From assembly GCF_032854445.1 (NCBI RefSeq), contig NC_088307.1:1490001-1554000 (forward strand): a stretch of DNA of 64,000 nucleotides, written 5' to 3'. The notes under the pieces were generated by a model, which saw only the letters and a list, made by a program, of their open reading frames with translations, had not been told where the DNA came from and did no database searches. This stretch comes from Liolophura sinensis. Taxonomy: Eukaryota > Mollusca > Polyplacophora > Chitonida > Chitonidae. Below are positions 43,701 to 55,900 of the stretch, one piece after another (positions within the stretch are counted from its first letter, which is position 1; each line of letters begins with the position of its first letter). The position numbers and the translations under genes were made by a program.

Positions 43701-46700
43701 GATAAAAGAGCTGGTTCGCCGTGACCATTAGGCCTTTACCTCTACAAGTACATACAGAGTCTGAGAGGGGTTAGAGGATAAAAGAGCTGGTTCCCCGTCA
43801 CCATTAGGCCTTTACCTCTACAAGTACATACAGAGTCTGGGAGGGGTCAGATGATAAAATAGCTGGTTTGCAGTGACCATTAGACCTTTACTTCTACAAG
43901 TACATACAGACTATGGGAGGGGTCAGATAATAAAAAAGCTGGTTCGCCGTGACCATTGGTCTTTTACATCTACAAGTACATACAGAGTCTCAGAGAGGTT
44001 AGATGATAAAAGAGCTGGTTCGCCGTGACCATTAGGCCTTTACTTCTACAAGTACATACAGAGTCTGGGAGGGGTCAGATAATAAAAGAGCTGGTTCGCC
44101 GTGACCATTAGGCCTTTACTTCTACAAGTACATACAGAGTCTAACAGGGGTCATATGATAAAAGATCTGGTTTGCAGTGACCATTAGGCCTTTACCTCTA
44201 CAAGTACATACAGAGTATGGGAGGGGTCAGATGATAAAAGAGCTGGTTCGCCGTGAACATTAGGCCTTTACCTCTACAAGTACATACAGAGTATGGGAGG
44301 GGTCAGATGATAAAAGAGCTGTTTCACGGTGACCACTAGGCCTTCACTTCTACAAGTACATACAGAGTCTGGGAGGGGTCAGATGATAAAGGGGCTAGTT
44401 CCTCGTCACCATTAGGCCTTTACTTCTACAATTACATACAGAGTCTGAGCAGCGTCAGATGATAAAAGAGCTCGTTCCCCGTGACCATTAGGCCTTTATT
44501 TCTACAAGTACATACAGTCTGGGAGGGGTCAGATGATATATGAGTTGGTTCGCCATGACCATTAGGCCTTTACCTCTACAAGTACATACAGAGTCTGGGA
44601 GGGGTCAGATGATAAAAGAGCTGGTTCGCCGTGACCATTAGGCCTTTATTTCTACAAGTACATACAGAGTCTGGGAGGGGTCAGATGATAAATGAGTTGG
44701 TTCGCCATGACCATTAGGCCTTTACCTCTACAAGTACATACAGAGTCTGGGAGGGGTCAGATGATAAAAGAGCTGGTTTGCCGTGACCATTAGACCTTTA
44801 CTTCTACAAGTACATACAGAGTCTGTGATTGGTCAGATGATAAAAGAGCTGGTTTGCAGTGACCATTAGACCTTTACTTCTACAAGTACATACAGAGTCT
44901 GGGAGAGGTCAGATGATAAAAGAGCTGGTTCCCCGTGACCATTAGGCCTTTATTTCTACAAGTACATACAGAGTCCGGGAGGGGTCAGATGATAAATGAG
45001 TTGGTTCGCCATGACCATTAGGCCTTTACCTCTACAAGTACATACAGAGTCTGGGAGGGGTCAGATGATAAAAGAGCTGGTTCCCCGTGACCATTAGGCC
45101 TTGATTTCTACAAGTACATACAGAGTCTGGGAGAGGTCAGATGTTAAAAGAGTTGGTTCCCCGTGACCATGTATGTATGTATTTCTACAAGTACATACAG
45201 AGTCTGGGAGAGGTCAGATGATAAAAGAGCTGGTTCCCCGTGACCATTAGGCCTTTACCTCTACAAGTACATACAGAGTCTGGAAGGGGTCAGATGAGAA
45301 AAGAGCTGGTTTGCAGTGACCATTAGACCTTTACTTCTACAAGTACATACAGACTATGGGAGAGGTCAGATAATAAAAGAGCTGGTTCGCCGTGACCTTT
45401 AGGCCTTTACTTCTACAAGTACATACAGAGTCTGGGAGAGGTTAGATGATAAAAGAGCTGGTTCGCCGTGACCTTTAGGCCTTTACTTCTACAAGTACAT
45501 ACAGAGTCTGGGAGAGGTCAGATGATAAAAGAGCTGGTTCCCTGTGACCATTAGTCTTTTGCTTCTACAAGTACATACAGAGTCTTGGAGAGGTCAGATG
45601 ATAAAAGAGCTGGTTTGCAGTGACCATTAGACCTTTACTTCTACAAGTACATACAGACTATGGGAGGGGTCAGATAATAAAAGAGCTGGTTCGCCGTGAC
45701 CATTGGTCCTTTACTTCTACAAGTACATACAGAGTCTCAGAGAGGTTAGATAATAAAAGAGCTGGTTCGCCGTGACCTTTAGGCCTTTACTTCTACAAGT
45801 ACATACAGAGTCTTGGAGAGGTCAGATGATAAAAGAGCTGGTTCCCTGTGATCATTAGTTCTTTGCTTCTACAAGTACATACAGAGTCTGGGATAGGTCA
45901 GATGATAAAAGAGCTGGTTTGCCATGACCATTAGGCCTTTATTTCTACAAGTACATACAGAGTCTGAGTGGGGTCAGATGATAAAAGAGCTGGTTTGCAG
46001 TGACCATTAGGCCTTTACTTCTACAAGTACATACAGAGTATGGGAGGGGTCAGAAGATAAAAGAGCTGGTTCACCGCGACCATTGGTCCTTTACTTCTAC
46101 AAGTACATACAGAGTCTGGGAATAGTCAGATGATAAAAGAGCCGTGACCTTTAGGCCTTTACTTCTACAAGTACATACAGAGTCTGGGAGAGGTCAGATG
46201 ATAAAAGAGCTGGTTCCCTGTGACCATTAGTCTTTTGCTTCTACAAGTACATACAGAGTCTTGGAGAGGTCAGATGATAAAAGAGCTGGTTTGCAGTGAC
46301 CATTAGACCTTTACTTCTACAAGTACATACAGACTATGGGAGGGGTCAGATAATAAAAGAGCTGGTTCGCCGTGACCATTGGTCCTTTACTTCTACAAGT
46401 ACATACAGAGTCTCAGAGAGGTTAGATAATAAAAGAGCTGGTTCGCCGTGACCTTTAGGCCTTTACTTCTACAAGTACATACAGAGTCTTGGAGAGGTCA
46501 GATGATAAAAGAGCTGGTTCCCTGTGATCATTAGTTCTTTGCTTCTACAAGTACATACAGAGTCTGGGATAGGTCAGATGATAAAAGAGCTGGTTTGCCA
46601 TGACCATTAGGCCTTTATTTCTACAAGTACATACAGAGTCTGAGTGGGGTCAGATGATAAAAGAGCTGGTTTGCAGTGACCATTAGGCCTTTACTTCTAC

Positions 46701-47612
46701 AAGTACATACAGAGTATGGGAGGGGTCAGAAGATAAAAGAGCTGGTTCACCGCGACCATTGGTCCTTTACTTCTACAAGTACATACAGAGTCTGGGAATA
46801 GTCAGATGATAAAAGAGCTGGTTTGCAGTGACCACTAGGCCTTTACTTCTACAAGTACATACAGAGTTTGGGAGGGGTCAGATGATAAAAGGGCTAGTTC
46901 CCCGTCACCATTAGGCTTTTACTTCTACAAGTACATACAGAGTCTGGGAGGGGTCAGATGATAAAAGAGCTGGTTCCCCGTCACCATTAGGCCTTTACTT
47001 CTACAAGTACATACAGAGTATCAGAGGGGTCAGATGATAAAAGAGCTGGTTTGCCGTCACCATTAGGCCTTTACTTCTACAAGTACATACAGAGTATGTG
47101 AGGGGTCAGATGATAAAAGAGCTGGTTCGCCATGACCATTAGGCCTTTACTTCTACGAGTACATACAGAGTCTGAGAGGGGTCAGATGATAAAAGAGCTG
47201 GTTCGCCGTCACCATTAGGCCTTTACTTCTACAAGTACATACAAAGTCTGGGAGGGGTCAGATGATAATAAGATCTGGTTTGCAGTGACCATTAGGCCTT
47301 TACTTCTACAAGTACACACAGTCTGGGAGAGGTCAGATGATAAAAGAGCTGGTTTGCAGTGACCATTAGGCCTTTACTTCTACAAGTACATACAGAGTCT
47401 GGGAGGGGTCAGATGATAAAAGAGCTGGTTCACCGCGACCATTAGGCCTTTACTTCTACAAGTACATACAGAATCTGGGAATAGTCAGATGATAAAAGAG
47501 CTGGTTTGCCATGATTATTGGGCCTTTAATTTTACAAGCAAATACAGAGTCTGGGAGGTGTCAGAAGATAAAAGAGCTTGTTCGCCGTGACCATTAGACC
47601 TTTGATTAACGG
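37745..47612. repeat. Large satellite array, 76-bp unit, about 130 copies
   Basis: Units contain 'aagtacatacagagtctggg', 'tcagatgataaaagagctgg' and 'gaccattaggcctttacttc'. The period is 76 bases (for example 41401 and 41477). Variants at 'gggagggg' / 'gagcagcg' and at 'ttcgccgtg' / 'ttgcagtga' / 'ttccccgtc' are scattered and recur in blocks. Two units near 38215 and 38450 carry G runs of 11-16 bases. No long ORF is present. Confidence 0.97.
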
Positions 47613-47629
47613 TCTAGATAACTTGTTTA

Positions 47630-47775
47630 TCGATCTATTTGATTGGTGTTTTACGCCGAACTCAAGAATATTTTCATTTATACCAGCATGATGGTTGACG
47701 GAAACAGGGAAGAGCCCAGGGGAAACCCAAAACCATACGCACTTTGCTGGCGTTGATCAAGGACTGTGGCTTTAA
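47630..47775 (-). mobile_element. SINE fragment, inverted, between two arrays
   Basis: 'gattggtgttttacgccgaa', 'ctcaagaatattttcattta' and 'gaagagcccaggggaaaccc' are the reverse complement of the SINE tail and body. Confidence 0.8.
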
Positions 47776-47842
47776 GTAAGAAAGTTTGTCAGGTACTGAG
47801 CGGGGATCGGTGGTTTACTCCCGCCACCCCGATTTCCTTGGA

Positions 47843-48832
47843 TTAAATACATCAAACTGAAATTGAGGAATATCTGGTGTTTAGATGGCGTTTAACCCTA
47901 ATGGAACGAAAACATCAATCTGAAACTGAAGAATATCTGGTGTGTAGACGGCCTTTAACCCTAATGGAATGAATACATTAAATTCAAATTGAGGAATATC
48001 TAGTGTTTAGACGGCCTTTAACCCTAGTGGAATAAATACATCAAACTGAAATTGAGGAATATCTGGTGTTTAGACGGCCTGTAACCCTAATGGAATAAAT
48101 ACATCAAACTAAAATTGAGGAATATCTGGTGTTTAGACGGCCTTTAACCCTAGTGGAATGAATACATCAAACTGAAATTGAGGGATATATGGTGTTTAGA
48201 TGGCCTTTAACCCTAGTGGAATAAATACATCATACTGAAATTGAGGAATATCTGGTGTTTAGACGGCCTTTAACCCTAGTGGAATGAATACATCAAACTG
48301 AAATTGAGGGATATATGGTGTTTAGACGGCCTTTAACCCTAGTGGAATAAATACATCAAACTGAAATTGAGGAATATCTGGTGTTTAGACGGCCTTTAAC
48401 CCTAGTGGAATAAATACATCAAACTGAAATTGAGGAATATCTGGTGTTTAGACGGCCTTTAACCCTAATGGAATAAATACATCAAACTAAAATTGAGGAA
48501 TATCTGGTGTTTAGACGGCCTTTAACCCTAGTGGAATGAATACATCAAACTGAAATTGAGAGATATATAGTGCTTAGACGGCCTTTAACCCTAATGGAAT
48601 AAATACATCAAACTGAAAATGAGGAATATCTGGTGTTTAGACGGCCTTTAACCCTAGTGGAATGAATACATCAAACTAAAATTGAGGAATATCTGGTGTT
48701 CAGACGGCCTTTAACCCTAGTGGAATGAATACATCAAACTGAAATTGAGGGATATATAGTGTTTAGACGGCCTTTAACCCTAGTGGAATAAATACATCAA
48801 ACTGAAATTGAGGGATATCTGGTGTTTAGTTA
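47843..48832. repeat. Minisatellite, 63-bp unit, about 15 copies
   Basis: Units contain 'tggtgtttagacggccttta', 'accctagtggaataaataca' and 'tcaaactgaaattgaggaat'. The most frequent variants are 'aatatctgg' versus 'gatatatgg' and 'gtgga' versus 'atgga'. Confidence 0.95.
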
Positions 48833-50995
48833 TCCGCTTGGGATATTTCCGGCGTGAAACTGAATGACCGTTGTCTGTACGTTAATAAAACTAATGGGCT
48901 AGCGTCCATTGCATGTCTATTTACAAATTGTCTCTCTGAAATTTCCACGTGAAATCAAAAGGCGAACACGAGATGAAAGGGCCCGTGTTAATAGAGCGAG
49001 GTGTGTAACAAATCCAATCGCTGTACACCCTCGAGCTAAGCAACAAACAAGAACACGTCGGGTGGGGACACAAACATGCATCTACTTGAACGTCTATATA
49101 TTCGGGTGAGGCCTTTGATCTTCTGTCGCCATACACGTGCCACATACCCATGGAAATTGGACTGAATTAACAGTGCAGGTGTGAAGTGTTAATTGAGTCG
49201 ACAAACAGACAGGTAATGTAAACGAGTGAGTTTAACTTGTAGGTTTCATCAAGTTCTGTTTGGGTCACAAATAAAATATACATGCGCGTTATAATCACAA
49301 TTAACAAGGTCTACAGCGACGAAATGTGCACTCAGCCATGTCAGCTGAATGTATGGTATGTGCGAGACTACAAACATACAGCCTGTCTATATGTACTCCA
49401 TGTAGGCCTATACGCTGTGTGCAAAAAACAGAATGCTGTAATGACAAATGGTGTTGATTACAGTACGATTTGCTGCCAGTTTAGGATACAGTGTATATTT
49501 ACTCTACAATTTTTGTCGTTTTGTGCTACAGTGTATGATTACAGTACGATTTGCTGTCAGTTTGGGCTATTGTATTTTTACAGTATGATTTGCCGCCTGT
49601 TTTCTGTACCAACGTCTTTTGGCTGTAAATTTACAGCCAACTGCGTAGATAAGCATTGCGCTGTTCAGCGTAGCATTGCGTTTTTCCGCAGCCAAAGCGC
49701 TGTAAATGTATGCAGTCAGAAGAGAGCTGTTTGAACGTGCACAAAATACAATCTTGCCCAAACTACCAGCAAATCTTACTGTTGAACTACCCTAGACCAC
49801 TTGTCATTACAGTGTGGACAAAAGTTGGCACGATGGCCGCTTTTGCCACGGTATAGTCATGTTTAGGGAGAACTATAATCTAGACAGGCTCCATGAGAAG
49901 ACTTACATCAGATTAAATGTGTAGCTAACACACCAACACGTATCTACAGCTGAAAATTGATTAGCGAGCCAGGAAATCGAACTAATGATCGAGACAACTT
50001 CTCTAGGCTCTAGGATCGGCCTGCATGCCACAAGGAGGCACCGCCGTAAAATGAGCGTTGCGTTTTAGATGTTAATCCAGACACTGTCAGAAAATGATGG
50101 CACAAATTACATTTTTCAGTGTAAATTTACAAGCTGTAAATATTTCTTTGTCACAGAACGCTGTAAATTGTAACTATTTTCTTTAATAATATATGTATTA
50201 TTAAAAAATGTTTGTGAGCCTTCTCGTTTATGGCTCTTTGGACTGCTGTCTTATATTTTCCAGTAAAACTAACAATTTTTAAAGTGTAGAAAAACAAAAT
50301 AAAGAAACAAAAAGTGATGCGTTTCTTAGTAAAACAAATAACATGAAATTCGGAGGGTTTTTTGTTTTGTTTTTTTGGGGGGGGGGTTGTTTTTGTTTTT
50401 GTTTTTTGTTTTTGTTTTTGTTTTTTTTAGACAATTAATTATAACATTAGGGAAAAGTTAATTCGAACTATTTTGTCAATGTTTTTGCGTTCATATACCT
50501 GAAGGTTTATTTGATTTGTACAAAGCATTTACATGTAGATTAGAAATGTTCATATTTGCAGTTGTGTTTATAGTTTAAGACAAGGGCTCGTAAATCTAAG
50601 CGTGAACGACATTTACATTTGAGCAAAGTTTCGTCAAGAGTCGATGTTGTATGTTGGCCATATATTACAAACAAAGCTTTATTATTTACAAAGAAATGGT
50701 CAATTTGAGTCGCCGGGATTGGTCCTATGTCATACGTCTTCTGAATACCGCATGGGTACAGTGTAAGCACTAAGAATTTGTAGAATACTCATCCCGAAAC
50801 ATTCCGCATTTGAAATCACATTTGAAATGTTTCCGTCAAGATCATGTAACAAAGATATTTCGGTGTAAATTACATATCGACAGATCTCTAATGCTAACCA
50901 CAAGCTCCTTGCTCAGTCATCGAATGTCTGGACAGTGAAGATCATAGGACTTGATTCAGTTACTTGCCTTCAACAGCTCAAAAGCTTATTTCCAG
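48833..50995. other. Non-coding stretch, no supported gene
   Basis: AT-rich unique DNA. It holds short palindromic 'ctgtaaatttacag'-type pieces (49440-49640 and 50100-50180) and a T/G-rich simple tract at 50350-50430. ORFs at 48909-49109 and 49282-49734 have no recognisable domain. Confidence 0.5.
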
Positions 50996-50999
50996 TATG

Positions 51000-51100
51000 C
51001 TGTCGTGGATTTCCCGCCGGGTTTCCTCCCACCATAATGCTGGCCACCGTCGTATATGGGAAATATTCTGGAGTACGTCGTAAAACACCAATCAAATATA
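51000..51100 (+). mobile_element. SINE 3' fragment
   Basis: 'cgggtttcctcccaccataa', 'tgctggccaccgtcgtatat' and 'aaatattctggagtacgtcg' correspond to the 3' half of the SINE at 17231. Confidence 0.85.
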
Positions 51101-52695
51101 TATTGCCGGTATGTTTTTTTTGTTTTTTTTTTCATTTGTTGTGTTTGTAGACATCAGACTTATTATTGGGGCTCTCCACAAGATATACTTTATAGATGCC
51201 ATGAAAAACGTTTTGGTAGTGTTGGAAGGGTTAAAAAACGAATGGCCCATCTGAAAGGTTAAACAAAACGCAGAAAAATAGCTTGTGGCGACTTGTAGTA
51301 GCTGAAGGGCGCATACCCTACTCTAGGAGAAAGAGAAGTATGCCCTTTTGGGATGCCCTTACCTAAATCGTCGGAAACAAGATGGCCGTGGTTTTTGAGC
51401 TGCATTCAGCTCTCTCCAGCGACACCATTAATCATCCGGGTAACACCGCCACAAACATTTCATGTTTTCCTCGTTGCCAAGCGATGAGGACAAGCCTGAA
51501 CTGAGGAAAATGCAAATGAACTCGGCAGCGGAATTCTGAATAAGCTTTGAATGACAGCAGATTCTAGAGCAGCCAAATTTGATGTGATCTCGGATGATGA
51601 ACAATTCCAACATGGGACATGCACATTATATTGTAAGCAATGCACCGCCATTGCAACCAGTCCCCCATCAAAGGCAAAGATGGATTTTGGGGTGTACTTA
51701 ATTTGCACATTACACCCTACAAGTCGCGTTTTATAACATCGAAGCCCAGTTAGTAGCTAGAGGGAAGGCGAGTGTCAGGTGACTAACTAAATGTGGATCT
51801 GAAAATAAAATGCTTGTATGTTTAGGGGTTAGTCTCCGTAAGAAAACCTGTCAAATAAACACCTACTGATCCCACGGACGCGTGTAGTACAGGCTCCAGA
51901 ATAGGCTGACGTAACAAGCCGTATTCGCACAAGTGCGAATATCGAGGCGACACGTCATATTCGACTTTTCGAATGTAAATAGGACGTGCTATTTCACGAA
52001 ATTGCAGCTTTCGGCAAATCGCATCGTCTGAACACCGATTATGTAATAAAAATGTATTAAATTAGTTCAAATCTGACATTTGTAATCTTAATTCTACCCA
52101 CACTTTTTATATAAGCAAGAAAACAGCCGGGTAAGCCAACAATTTAAATTCATCCCAAACTGTCACATTAACAAACCACCAAACTGAGCTCGGCAAACAA
52201 GTGATCATAGCATCCTAATGTATTCACCAAGTATTAGTACAACAATAAAACCAGCTTTTGATTCCAACACTAAAGCAAATCCAAACAATAATCAAGCAAA
52301 AGACAAACAAACAGCTGAACATGAACCCAGCAATCAGAGAGGGGAAATTAGAAAATAATACATGCAGGATTAATGTTAACGACGCAAACATGTATTTATA
52401 AAAGCACACGTAATGTGCAAACTCCTTGTTGTTTTTATTTAAACGCACACGTCATATCCATAAACGCGTTACATGTACATGGTGGGACTATACAGGCATA
52501 TGTTTTTGTGGAAACATGATGTTAAACTTTGTTAAAACTTTGTTAAAACATTGCCGTTTTTAGAAAATCATTTCCAACGTTTTCTAAAAAAAAAACATTG
52601 CTGTTACAGAAAACATCTGACAAATCTACTGGAGTGGTCAAATAATTGGTTTTATTTGTCTATTAGATTTTGGTGTATAGTCATGGTAAAGCCAG
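51101..52695. other. Non-coding stretch, nothing recognised
   Basis: Unique sequence. The only simple features are short A and T runs. No RNA gene or conserved ORF seen on either strand. Confidence 0.5.
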
Positions 52696-52699
52696 AGAC

Positions 52700-52910
52700 G
52701 CAACTGCAATGTGTCGCAAAGTAGTCACACGTCACCGGCGAAACCTGGCCTCTTGTCATTCCTCATGCAGTTATCACGATTTTACTCTGACTGTTCATGT
52801 AAATGCTTGAATGGTAGTAACTCTCACGCCCTTAGCACCATGGCTTAAGCAGAATTAGGCAAAACAAATACAATGGTGTTATTACAGTTTATTGGCCACA
52901 CTAACTAGAA
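52700..52910 (+). repeat. Dispersed repeat family A, second copy
   Basis: Shares 'cctcttgtcatt', 'ctgttcatgtaaatgc', 'ttagcaccatgg', 'agcagaattagg' and 'acagtttattgg' in order with 17040-17215 and 60965-61130. Confidence 0.75.
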
Positions 52911-55900
52911 TTACTCAGAAGGCTGTGTTGTCATCACGTTTAATAGACAATGACATGAAAAGAACGCAGATGAAGAAATGTAACCGACATAAACCGTAAA
53001 CTTTGGATGATTAGTATGACACTTATTGTCAGAAATTTCCAAACATGTAGATAGGGTGCCCTAAAGGGATGCACAAGGCTTGTTTTGTGCCATAGTCTTC
53101 GTCGTTAAATTTAAAATTTAGAAGGCTCTGCGCGTTATTGTCCATGCCATTGTGTTACAAGATAAAGCCAAGCACGGTAGTCAGAAACGATTTCGTTAAA
53201 ATAGTCTGGATATGGTCTGTATACCCTATGTATTCTGGGTCTGGACGTTCAAACTTATTGTAAGACTTAATACCAGACTTAACTTTAGGTCAAATCTTCC
53301 ATTTTCTACTTATTTAAAAAATAATAGCGTAACAGTATATTAAATATGAAATTAATGTGCTACTGTCATACTTTGTACTTTAACAGTTGGATTGTCTACT
53401 GAGTTTGGCTAAGATTTTAGATATATAATATGACGTAATACCCGTATTAGCTAATAAACTTTCGAACAGCCGAACCCAGAGGATTATTTTGATGGTTGGT
53501 TGTTGTGCAGTGCAAAATAGGGGACAAAGATACAGTCATATACAGATATGCATATTTTCTGACAAATACCACACAGGATGTACTTGATATAGAACGTCAA
53601 AGTCACACTTCGTACAATCAACATAATGCAGGAAGTGTACATACATTGCGCTGTTATATCCTGAATTCCAACGTGTCTTAATACATGACTATACACGTGC
53701 GTAGTTTCATTAAACTCTGGACTTCCTCCACCCACAAACTTAACCACCTGACCAAAGTGAATATTCCTTGCGGACAGAGTTAGACATCAATAGTCAGTCA
53801 ATCCATCAATCCGTCGTTTTTTCCAAGCACATGTTTAGACGAAAATAAAAAGGGTTAAAGACATACCGTACCGTCACAAGTTTGCAGGTATGTTCATGCA
53901 TTGGTAAATTGATCTATATATATACCTATATATTCTCTATTCGCGCCCATGCGGGAGTACGCTGAGTGCGCTGTGTACAAAAGGCTAATAATTTCCGTGT
54001 CTGATTGTAATATAGCAACATGGGGGAGTTGTTCGCAAAAACGCGTGAGGAAGGTGGGGGGGGGGGGGAGAGGGAATATTTCAATCTAGCTATGAAGTTG
54101 AAGGTCGCGTTACACTTAAAGTCAGGCTTGTATAGTCATGTTTTGACAACAGATCGCGTTCCTTTCGGGTGGGGAGAATGGGGCTGTTCAGATATTCACG
54201 CCCCGATGGAGATTTATGACAATTTCATCTCACAACCGGCCTCATCCCGCGTCTATGTCATATTGAACACAAGCACGCGGACCCATGTGAAAACCGCAAT
54301 ATATAGGCTGATAACCTATAGTCATCAACATCCCAGCCTGATGCGGAGTAATGTTACGTTTTGCACGCTTGGCCCTTCAGGTATTATACCGCTCTTGTAC
54401 TTGAAAATGCTTGTCTTCAATGAAAACGTTTCATCAATCAAAGACGTAACGAGTTAATTAGTTTCATTAAAAGTGATTCAAATATTGGTTATTTATACGA
54501 ATTAAGGTTTCTATTTTTGTGCGTGTCATACAAAATCTATTATGCACGCGTTTAACTTGTAACATCGAGACTTTACCCTGATCTCAGACTGTGAATGCTT
54601 CTTATATGGCCTTTAATGCAAAGCTTATCATTTTACATTATAATTATATTTATTAACATACAGGAAAATGCCTTGTAGGACAAAACAGCACCTGGTTAAA
54701 CACACATTTAAATCGAAAGCATGGAGGATACTCAAGCTTTCTAAAAGTTATCATACTTTATTATTTTAATGACATTTCCCCTAATAACATATAGAACAAA
54801 ATGACAATACTGCTCAAATGACTGGTGTAGGTCTAGGCAGCCATCTTGAGAATATTATCCAATCAAACACGTTGCTATCAGGTTGAGCGATCTAAGTTGT
54901 GACGTAGCCTATACCCATTCATTCCATGAAGTGAAATATGATAACACAAAATTACAGCATAAGACATCATTTTGGGATCGTTTATAACGATTTAGTTACG
55001 TGTTGCCGAAGGGCCATGTCATAAATTGTTATGGGGCAGGTCTGTATCATTTGCGGATGACCACAGGCTTGAAATCAGTTGATTTACAAGCCGTATAATA
55101 TTCAACGATGATATCACAAATTATGTCAGACAGTAGCGTACCGTCTCGGCCCAAACCACATTAATCTCCCAAATACATTTTTTGTCGTTCATTTTAGCGT
55201 TCAGTCAGCAGTTACTAAATAACAAATATCAGAGTCAGCGCAAAATTCATTAGGGAAGCCGAAGGTTTATGGGAATAAAAAGACGGCATCTCACTGGACA
55301 ATGCTTAAAATTAATTACAAATCTTATGATATAATTTTTTTCTCTGCATTTATTGCAACTGAAGAATTTAAACTTTGCTCCTTGGTCTTTCTCCCATACA
55401 AGGGATTTTTTCTGTTTTCTTTCATAAAATACAGTCAAATTATTGACACGCCGTGATCAAGCCGAGGTGCTATCTCTGACATTCGCGATAACTTGGTCGG
55501 CACTGATTTCATCTTAAAAGCCGCCGCTACAAAACTGAAGCATAATATCCAGCGACAGTGGAATGCCTAGATCAGCCTCAGTATTTAGATTTATTGAGCA
55601 TGAATCTAGATGTACAGCAATCGCATTGTAATTCTGTAAACATTTAATAGGGGTCAAAATCACAAGCACAACCTGTCCGGTGCCTACGAACTGAACCACG
55701 AATACCCCGGCCGTGTATTTGCAGCTATGCTATTGAAACAGGGTCGCTGTAGTTCCTTGTAAATGACATAGCAGGCCTACTGTATCAAAAGTTCAGGCGG
55801 TTGAAGAAATATTCTTCCAGTATGTCCCATTTCCGAGAAAATTATATTTATCACTTAAGCCTTCATAGCCGAAGTCCACAACTAATATCTGTCATAGGGT

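Noticed and set aside
49282-49734. 150-residue Cys/Tyr-rich ORF
   Set aside because: Composition fits chance reading of AT-rich palindromic repeats; no domain.
54020-54457. 145-residue ORF
   Set aside because: Contains a G homopolymer coding polyglycine and no recognisable domain. Probably chance.
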